From positions 1 to 38,477 of the forward strand of contig JAHWJI010000013.1 in NCBI GenBank assembly GCA_019348495.1: DNA of 38,477 nucleotides, read 5' to 3'. Positions within the stretch are counted from its first letter, which is position 1. Every line of letters starts with the position of its first letter. Positions 26,685 through 38,477 of this stretch are shown piece by piece. The notes under the pieces were generated by a model. It was not told the origin of the DNA, did no database searches, and saw nothing but the letters and a program-made list of their open reading frames with translations. The stretch comes from Actinomycetota bacterium. GTDB taxonomy: Bacteria > Actinomycetota > Acidimicrobiia > Acidimicrobiales > CADCSY01. The position numbers and the translations under genes were made by a program.

Positions 26685-27116
26685 GTGAGGAGCGTCGAGC
26701 CCGGCGCGGTGCTCCCCGGTGCCCTGACCGCCGCGGTCATCGCCCTACCCGTGGGTCTGGCCGGCCAGATCGTCGTGGATGGCACCAGGACCAACAGCAG
26801 CGTCCTCGCCCTGGTGTTCCTTGTCCCCATCCTGGTGGCGTTCGCGGCCGGTGGCTTCGTCACCGCCCGCCGGGCCGGCGCCGCCCCCCTGACCAACGGG
26901 GCGCTGGCGGCGGTGGCTGCCTTCGCCCTCATCCAGGGCGTGGGCGTCGTGCGCCGCCTGGTCAGCGGTGAGGACATCTCGCCGGCGAGCCTGGCCTTCG
27001 CCGCCTTCTTGGCCTACTCCTGTGGGCTCGTGGGCGCCCTCGCCGCGCAGCGCCAGGCCACCGGGAGGGCTTCGGGCACCAGCGCCGCCGGCCAGACCAC
27101 CGACCCGGAGTCGTGA
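26685..27116 (+). CDS. Predicted four-helix membrane protein of unknown function
   Basis: A 143-residue protein starting at GTG (26685-26687). It has about four hydrophobic helices: residues 8-30 (LPGALTAAVIALPVGLAGQ), 39-60, 70-90 and 100-122. A short Gly/Thr/Ser-rich tail follows. I do not recognise a named family; small four-helix proteins of this shape are common in Actinobacteria and often lack any assigned role. It is divergent from whiB. No strong ribosome-binding site is visible (GACGTGAGG), so a start inside the first helix cannot be excluded. Confidence 0.6.
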   Translation: MRSVEPGAVLPGALTAAVIALPVGLAGQIVVDGTRTNSSVLALVFLVPILVAFAAGGFVTARRAGAAPLTNGALAAVAAFALIQGVGVVRRLVSGEDISPASLAFAAFLAYSCGLVGALAAQRQATGRASGTSAAGQTTDPES

Positions 27117-27194
27117 CGGTCGAGGTGGACGGCGCACCTACCGCCTGGTGCCCTCGCCTGGACGCTGATCGAGCGAGGCTGGTGGCACCGGTGA

Positions 27195-27509
27195 ATGCGG
27201 CATACAGCTATTGACACGTTCTGGCAATGGACACACCATGGCAGGATCAGCGTCGACACGCACCCGTCCCCGCAACCAGCCCTGCCGGCCGCCCTCGAGG
27301 CGACCTTCGCCGCCCTGCACAGCGACGCAGCCTCAGCTCGCGACCGCCTGCGCCAACCGCGTTCCCGGTCCCGTCCACGAGGCACCCCTTTGCTGTGGGA
27401 CGCCGGTCCCATCGACCCCCGCCCCGACGACTGCTGGCGCTGCGATGCGGCGGCGTCGGCCGACACGCTCGGCCTGTGCCCGGCGTGTCGCAGGGAGCTC
27501 TGCGCCTGA
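27195..27509 (+). CDS. Small protein with a C-terminal double CxxC motif
   Basis: A 104-residue reading frame ending in DDCWRCDAAAS, then LGLCPACRREL: two Cys pairs spaced like a zinc ribbon. Codons from about 27250 onward have almost uniform G or C in third position, as expected for a real gene here. The first 15 codons are AT-rich and contain a promoter-like sequence (27211-27239), so the ATG at 27195 may not be the true start, although no other ATG or GTG is in frame. Unknown function. It converges on the pRiA4b ORF-3-like gene, and the 78 bases to its left appear to be non-coding. Confidence 0.5.
   Translation: MRHTAIDTFWQWTHHGRISVDTHPSPQPALPAALEATFAALHSDAASARDRLRQPRSRSRPRGTPLLWDAGPIDPRPDDCWRCDAAASADTLGLCPACRRELCA
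27211..27239 (+). promoter_or_regulatory. Promoter-like -35/-10 pair
   Basis: A perfect TTGACA (27211-27216), a 17-base spacer and CACCAT (27234-27239), in a locally AT-richer stretch after GC-rich coding sequence. If active, transcription would begin near 27246, inside the annotated first codons of the small Cys-pair protein. Confidence 0.35.
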
Positions 27510-27544
27510 AGGCCTTGCCGCCAGCGAGTTGCAGGGACGCCGGC

Positions 27545-28036
27545 TCAGCCGGTGGGGCGGCCGTCGGCGACCACTGCGGGGTTCCGACCCCGCGCCTGGT
27601 AGACGACCGGATGGCTGGGCCCGTCGAGTAGGACCTCGTCGGGGTCGATCCACCCGACGACGACGCACTCGTGCTCCCAGCGCTCGCCGGTGTCGGCGAG
27701 GTACACGAAGCGCTCGCCCTCCCGTAGGCGGTACAACCGAGCCCGCCGGTCGTCGACGAGGTCGCGTCGGCGCAACCCGTCGACCGCTTCGCCCGCCCGG
27801 GAGCCGTCCTCGAAGGAGTACTCGCGCCCACTGCCCAGCTCCCAGCGACCGAAGGCCTCGTCGATGGCCAGGGCCAGGTCGGCGAAGGTGTGGCGCGGTG
27901 AGGCGATCAGCACCCGCTCGGGCCGAGGCAGCGTCAGCGCCCGCCCGGTGCAGGCTCGCAGGGTGACGCCGATGGACAGGCACCGCATCTCGGGCAGAGG
28001 CAGCCGATTCGCCTGAAGGGGCTTGGTCTTCTGCAT
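27545..28036 (-). CDS. pRiA4b ORF-3-like family protein
   Basis: A 163-residue protein with features I associate with the plasmid pRiA4b ORF-3 family: an ASPRHTFADLALAIDEAFGRW segment (about 46-66), then EYSFEDGS, and GERFVYLADTGERWEHECVV (about 106-125), which resembles the family's F-Y-YD-GD-W-H pattern. The biochemical role of this family is unknown. The first 30 residues are basic and may be partly misassigned; M17 is an alternative start. A hairpin upstream (28051-28065) separates it from the thiamine operon. Confidence 0.65.
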   Translation of the reverse strand: MQKTKPLQANRLPLPEMRCLSIGVTLRACTGRALTLPRPERVLIASPRHTFADLALAIDEAFGRWELGSGREYSFEDGSRAGEAVDGLRRRDLVDDRRARLYRLREGERFVYLADTGERWEHECVVVGWIDPDEVLLDGPSHPVVYQARGRNPAVVADGRPTG

Positions 28037-28050
28037 GGGCGGGATGCTGG

Positions 28051-28065
28051 CAGGCCTTGGGCCTG
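28051..28065 (-). terminator. Possible terminator of the thiamine operon
   Basis: CAGGCC and GGCCTG form a 6-bp stem with a TTG loop, 17-31 bases past the thiD stop. It has no U-tract but is well placed to end the seven-gene operon before the next gene at 28036. Confidence 0.4.
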
Positions 28066-28081
28066 AAGTGGTGGACCCGCC

Positions 28082-28878
28082 TCAGACGGCGAAGTGGTCG
28101 ATGGGGCCGTGCCCCTGGCCGAGGCGCCATCCTGCCGACGCCTCGAGGCCCCGACGCACGTAGGCCTTGGCCGCGCAGACCGCAGGGAGGAGCTCGCCGC
28201 CGAGGGCCAGGCCGGCGGCGATGGCCGAGGCCAGGCTGCAGCCGGTTCCGTGGTTGTTGGTGGTCGCCGTGCGGGGCCCCCCCAGCTCGTGGAGGCCCTG
28301 GCCGTCCCACACCACGTCGACGGCCACGTCGGCGTCGAGGTGGCCGCCCTTGACCACCACGGCGCCGGCACCGGTGGAGGCGGCCAGCTCCCGCGCCGCC
28401 TCGCCCATGTCAGCCACCGACTGGAGCGTCCGGCCGACCAGGACCGAGGCCTCACGGAGGTTGGGCGTGACCACTGCGGCGTGAGGGAACAGCAGGCGGC
28501 GATAGGCCTCCTCGGCCTCGACCTCCAAGAGGCGGTCGCCGGCGGCGGAGACCATGACCGGGTCCACCACCAGGGCGGGAAGGCGCCCGCCGGCGGCGTA
28601 GCGGGCCACCAACTCGATGATCTCGGCGGTGGCGAGCATGCCCGTCTTGGTGGCGCGCACGTCGAAGTCAGCCAGCACGGCCTCGATCTGGGCGGCCACG
28701 ATCTCGGCCGGCACCACGTGCACGCCGTGGACTCCCACGGTGTTCTGGGCGGTCAGGGCGGTGATGGCGGTGGTGGCGAACACGCCGTGGGCGGCCAGGG
28801 CGCGCACGTCGGCCTGGATGCCGGCTCCCCCGCCCGAGTCGGAGCCGGCGATCACCAGCGCCACCGGCGGCGTGACGC

Positions 28879-28882
<4 letters not shown>
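28082..28882 (-). CDS. thiD: Hydroxymethylpyrimidine/phosphomethylpyrimidine kinase
   Basis: ThiD phosphorylates HMP and HMP-P to HMP-PP for coupling to the thiazole. The 266-residue ribokinase-fold protein begins MSVTPPVALVIAGSDSGGGAG, with the substrate-binding GSDSGGGAGIQAD, DPVMVSAAGDRLL, VVTPNLREASVL, the KGGHLD region and the catalytic anion hole NNHGTGCSLASAIAAGLA. The ATG (28880-28882) overlaps the stop of the upstream thiE/tenI-type gene (ATGA). A longer open frame upstream is a shadow of that gene. It is the last gene of the operon. Confidence 0.96.
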
Positions 28883-35322
<6,440 letters not shown>

Positions 35323-35326
35323 GCCG

Positions 35327-37606
35327 GTGCGCATCACCCGCCTGCGCCTGGGCAACTACCGGGTCTTCGCCGACGAGCTCGAGCTGGAGGTCCCGCCCGG
35401 CCTGGTGGGCATCTACGGCGCCAACGGAGCGGGCAAGTCGGCGCTGGTGGAGTCCATACCCTTCGCCCTGTTCGGCTGGTCGCGCACGGGCAACGACCAG
35501 GTGCGCACGTCGGGGGTCGACGACGAGGCGCGGGTCGAGGTCGAGCTCGAGCACGAGGGCCACCTCTACTCCGTCCGGCGCACGATCAGCGGGGTCAACC
35601 ACACGGTCAGGGCCCAGGTCCAGGCCGACGGTCACCACGTGGCCGAGGGCGTACGGGACACCAACCGCTACCTCCGGTCGATCCTCGGCCTCGACGACAC
35701 CGCCTTTCGGTCCTCGGTCTTCGCCGAGCAGAAGCAACTGGCTGCCTTCTCCAGCACCACCCCGGCCAAACGCCGCGACCTGGTGCTCAAGCTGCTCGGC
35801 ATCACCCCCGTCGACGCGGCGCGTGATCGAGCCCGGCGCGACGCCCGGTCGGCCCACGGCGACCTCGAGCGGGTGCGGGCGCTGCTGCCCGACCTCGAGT
35901 CTCTGGCGGCAGCCGGCGAGGCGGCCCGGGCGGCGGCGGCGGCCAGCAGGGAGGAGGCCGAGCGGAGGGGGGCCGAGCTGGACGATCGTCGTCGCCAGCT
36001 CGGCCGAGCCCGGCGTGTTCACGACGAGCTGGCCGTGCGGGCGGCCGAGCACGAGTCGCTGGTGGCCGAGGGCCGTGAGGTGCGCCGCCAGCACGACACG
36101 GTGGTGGTCCGCTTGGCCCGCCTCGGCGAGGAGCTGGCCGACCTCGCTGACGCACGGGCACGAGTGGCAGCCTTGGCCGAGTCGGCCGGCGGACTGGCCG
36201 AGTGCGAGGCCCGCCTCCGGGCCGCCGAGGAGGTGCGCCGGGCGGAGCGGGCGTTGGCGGCGGTGGTGGTCGGTCCGCACCCGGCCAGTCCCGACGAGGC
36301 GGCTGGCGAGCGAGCCCGCACTGCTGCCGAGCAGGCCCAGTCGGTGCTCGACGCCCACCGGGCCCAGCTCGGCGAGGTCCGTCGGTCCGCCGAGCAGGCG
36401 GCAAAGGTGCTCGGCGATGCCAGCCGGCTGACGGGCGAAGCCGACTGCCCCCTGTGCGGCCAGTGTCTGGGAGCGGCCTTCGAGCAGGTCCAGGCTCACC
36501 GGGGCGAGGAACTGGCCGATGCCCAACGGCGGCTGGCCGAGCTGACCGCCGCCGAGGCCGGTCTGGTTCGGTCGGCCCAGCAGGCCAGGGCCGAGGAGCG
36601 ACGGATCGGCACCGAGCTGGATCTGGCTCGCCAGGCCCGCAACGCCTGGGACCAGCGCCGAACAGCTGCGCACGCTGCCCGACAGGCGCTCGACGAGGCC
36701 ACCGCCGGCATCGATCCCCCGTTGCAGCCCGACGAGGAGGTTCGCCTGGCGGTTGAGGTCCAACGCCGGCGCCAGGCGGGGGCCGAGCGACAGCGCCTGC
36801 AGGGCCGCCTCGAGCGGGTGCCCCAGGCCGAGGCCGAGGCCGACGCCTGTCGCGCCGACCTGGACACCCTGGCCGGCCGTCTCGGCACCCTGCGCGAGAA
36901 GGTACGGGGCCTGGCCTTCTCCCCCGACGCGCTGGCCGAAGCCCGCCAGGCCCTCGAGCTGGCCGAGCAGGCCCAGGACCAGGCCGACCGGGACGCCCGC
37001 GGGGCCGACCTACAGGCAGCCCGCGACGAAGCCCGGGCCCAGGAGGCCCGTCGTTGCACGGCTGCAGCCCAGGAACAGCACTTGGCGCTGGCCACCCTGG
37101 CCGAACAGGCCCGCCACCTCGGTCGCCTGGCCGAGCTCTTGGGGGCCTTTCGCAACGAGCTGGTGGGCGCCGTAGGGCCCCGCCTGTCGCGCCAGGCCGC
37201 CTCGCTGTTCGCCGAGCTCACCGACGCCGAGTACGACGAGCTCCAGGTCGACCCCGAGACCTACGGCATCAACATCTGTGACCAGGGGGTGGCCTACGGG
37301 CTCGAGCGCTTCTCCGGCTCGGAGAGCGACCTGGCCAGCCTGGCCCTGCGGGTGGCCATCAGCGAGCACCTCTGCTTCCAGTCGGGGGGCCAGATCGGGC
37401 TGCTCGTGCTCGACGAGGTCTTCGGCCCCCTCGACGCCGATCGCAAGGACCGCATGCTGCGGGCGCTGGAGCGGTTGCGGGGCCGCTTCCGCCAGGTCCT
37501 GGTGGTCACCCACGAGGACGACCTCAAGGACCAACTCCCGAGCGCCATCGAGGTGGTGAAGCTCCCGGGCCGGCGGGCGAGGGCCCACCTGCTGGAGCGT
37601 CCCTGA
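35327..37606 (+). CDS. sbcC: SMC-like ATPase SbcC (Rad50-like)
   Basis: The partner ATPase of SbcD. The 759-residue protein, shorter than E. coli SbcC (about 1048), has Walker A GANGAGKS (31-38), the Q-loop region VFAEQKQLAAF, coiled coils, a zinc hook C374-P-L-C377 with an extra Cys at 380, the signature FSGSESDLASLALR (about 662-676) and Walker B LLVLDEVFGPLD (about 692-703). The shorter coiled coils explain the length. GTG start at 35327-35329, in the purine-rich end of sbcD (GGAGGAGG upstream). It ends just before a terminator-like hairpin. Confidence 0.94.
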   Translation: MRITRLRLGNYRVFADELELEVPPGLVGIYGANGAGKSALVESIPFALFGWSRTGNDQVRTSGVDDEARVEVELEHEGHLYSVRRTISGVNHTVRAQVQADGHHVAEGVRDTNRYLRSILGLDDTAFRSSVFAEQKQLAAFSSTTPAKRRDLVLKLLGITPVDAARDRARRDARSAHGDLERVRALLPDLESLAAAGEAARAAAAASREEAERRGAELDDRRRQLGRARRVHDELAVRAAEHESLVAEGREVRRQHDTVVVRLARLGEELADLADARARVAALAESAGGLAECEARLRAAEEVRRAERALAAVVVGPHPASPDEAAGERARTAAEQAQSVLDAHRAQLGEVRRSAEQAAKVLGDASRLTGEADCPLCGQCLGAAFEQVQAHRGEELADAQRRLAELTAAEAGLVRSAQQARAEERRIGTELDLARQARNAWDQRRTAAHAARQALDEATAGIDPPLQPDEEVRLAVEVQRRRQAGAERQRLQGRLERVPQAEAEADACRADLDTLAGRLGTLREKVRGLAFSPDALAEARQALELAEQAQDQADRDARGADLQAARDEARAQEARRCTAAAQEQHLALATLAEQARHLGRLAELLGAFRNELVGAVGPRLSRQAASLFAELTDAEYDELQVDPETYGINICDQGVAYGLERFSGSESDLASLALRVAISEHLCFQSGGQIGLLVLDEVFGPLDADRKDRMLRALERLRGRFRQVLVVTHEDDLKDQLPSAIEVVKLPGRRARAHLLERP

Positions 37607-37611
37607 ACCCT

Positions 37612-37631
37612 GGCGCCTCGGATGAGGCGTC
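37612..37631. terminator. Probable bidirectional terminator between sbcC and the methyltransferase
   Basis: GGCGCCTC and GAGGCGTC form an 8-bp stem (one G-T pair) with a GGAT loop, beginning six bases after the sbcC stop and reaching the stop of the convergent methyltransferase gene. Confidence 0.5.
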
Positions 37632-38346
37632 ACCGATCACGGCGTTGGCGGTTTGCCCCCTGCGGCGGGAGCGGCGGGTGAAGGCCACCGCTCGGGCGGT
37701 GCATCGTCCTCGGTCTGGGGCGCCGACTCTCGGTAGACGGGGGACCGCGGCGAGCCCGCACGATGACGTCGACGGCGAAGCGCTCGGCGCCGCCCTCGTC
37801 GACGCCCGCCGGCAGTCGCAGACTCTCGGCTCGTTCGATGTGCAGATCGGCGAGATCGGCGACGATCCCCTCGGTGGTCAAGAGCAACGAAGGGTCCCGG
37901 GGCCCTCCACCGGAGCTCTCGTGGAGATGGCTGACGTCCTAGCCGACCACGAGGATGACACCTCCCGGGCGAAGGGATGTGGCTGCGTGCCGCAGGAGCG
38001 CCCGACGCTCGGTCGCCGCGAGGTGCACGAAGAACTGGAGCACCAGGTCGAAGGTGCACGGGGGAAGGTGGTGGGATCGCAAGTCGGCGACCATCCAGTT
38101 GACCTCGACACCCCGGCGCTCGGCCAGACGCCGGGCCTTGGCCATGCCGACGTCGGAGAAGTCGACCGCGGTCACCCGCCATCCCTGTTCGGCCAGCCAC
38201 AGCGCGTTGCGCCCTTCGCCGCTGCCCAGGTCGAGGGCACGCCCCGGCGACAGGGCAGCCACCTCGGGCCCGAGGAAGTGTGAGGGGTCGGCGGTGAACA
38301 CCAGCTCCTCTTCCCGGTAGCGGATGTTCCATCCCTGGGGGTCCAT
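37630..38346 (-). pseudogene. Class I SAM-dependent methyltransferase interrupted by an in-frame TAG
   Basis: A typical small actinobacterial methyltransferase of about 238 codons. Reading from the ATG at 38344-38346: motif I ALDLGSGEGRNALWLAE (37-53), motif II VTAVDFSDVGMAKARRLAE, VADLR, and LRPGGVILVVG (125-135). Codon 136 is TAG (37939-37941). The same frame then continues with DVSHLHES, SLLLTTEGIVADLADL, HIERAESLRLPAG and VDVIVRARR, the normal C-terminal half of the family (commonly VVGHD followed by a GG-DP turn), to 37630. The break is therefore a nonsense codon where family members usually have His, not a frameshift. Motifs for SAM binding are intact upstream. It could be a recent pseudogene, a sequencing error, or a site of read-through. 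The last 35 residues are an atypical Pro/Arg-rich tail. Confidence 0.8.
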
Positions 38347-38408
38347 GGCCCCCAACCCTCGTGTCAGCGGGTGGATTTGCGCGTCGCAGTCACCTCCGCC
38401 GGTACGGG

Positions 38409-38414
38409 CATACT
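38409..38414 (+). promoter_or_regulatory. Possible -10 box close to the start of the last gene
   Basis: CATACT ends four bases before the ATG at 38419 (seven before a second ATG at 38422), similar to the box before the small gene at 15023. No -35 is evident. Confidence 0.3.
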
Positions 38415-38418
38415 AGGG

Positions 38419-38477
38419 ATGATGGTGAGCCGGCTGGGTGGCCGCGGCACGACGGCCCTGCTGATCGTGTCGAGGAA
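38419..38477 (+). CDS. N-terminus of an unidentified gene running off the window
   Basis: A reading frame opening at ATG (38419) with a second ATG and a GTG immediately after; it encodes a short basic stretch (SRLGGRG) and then hydrophobic residues (TTALLIVS), possibly a signal peptide or membrane anchor. Only 19 codons are present, so no identification is possible. It is divergent from the methyltransferase gene. Confidence 0.4.
   Translation, partial: MMVSRLGGRGTTALLIVSR

Noticed and set aside
27545-28036. pRiA4b ORF-3-like gene as a sign of plasmid origin
   Set aside because: The family name comes from a plasmid, but members are common on chromosomes; base composition and codon use match the neighbours.
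37639-38346. Frameshift as the explanation for the split methyltransferase
   Set aside because: The two parts are in the same frame (468 bases apart, divisible by three); only a TAG separates them.

Overview
This window is one continuous housekeeping segment of a high-GC (roughly 70% by eye) bacterial chromosome. A WhiB-type four-cysteine regulator, an FtsY with an N-terminal membrane helix, the WhiG/FliA-type sigma factor beside rpsB, and the overall gene order all point to Actinomycetota. The family content fits a deep lineage such as Acidimicrobiia, but that narrower placement is an inference. I see no tRNA, rRNA, CRISPR array, insertion sequence, prophage or plasmid region.

Layout, left to right. 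(1) 1-5428, minus strand: the MEP isoprenoid genes ispG (first 28 codons only) and dxr flank the intramembrane protease gene rseP, followed by cdsA, frr and pyrH. (2) 5429-7652: tsf and rpsB, after a 200-base hairpin-rich gap. (3) 7766-12111: a LytM/lipase fusion protein, a WhiG/FliA sigma factor, a XerC-type recombinase and a small lipoprotein. (4) 12242-15724: dprA and comM (DNA processing), two tiny overlapping genes on the plus strand, and yraN. (5) 15759-21499: lepB, rplS, trmD, rimM, khpA, rpsP, ffh and ftsY, which serve ribosome maturation and protein export. (6) 21529-26462: smc, trpD and whiB. (7) 26685-28036: a loosely packed stretch with a membrane protein, a cysteine-pair protein and a pRiA4b ORF-3-like protein. 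(8) 28082-34100: a seven-gene thiamine operon, transcribed right to left as thiC-thiE-thiO-thiS-thiG-thiE/tenI-thiD, preceded by a clear TPP riboswitch. (9) 34204-37606, plus strand: sbcD-sbcC. (10) 37630-38346: a methyltransferase gene broken by an in-frame TAG. The first codons of a further plus-strand gene run off the right edge.

Most genes lie on the minus strand and many are translationally coupled: ten junctions are four-base ATGA or GTGA overlaps. The order pyrH-tsf-rpsB-(M23 protein)-whiG-xerC-dprA-comM-yraN-lepB-rplS-trmD-rimM-khpA-rpsP-ffh-ftsY-smc is broadly the ancestral actinobacterial arrangement.

I did not find a clearly undescribed multi-gene system. The points most worth a second look are the nonsense-interrupted methyltransferase, the degenerate LytM domain fused to a serine hydrolase, the long disordered extensions on ribosomal protein S2 and CdsA, two divergent ThiE-family proteins in one operon (one carrying a 9-bp tandem repeat), an altered PRPP loop in TrpD, and the very small genes at 15023-15341 and 27195-27509.
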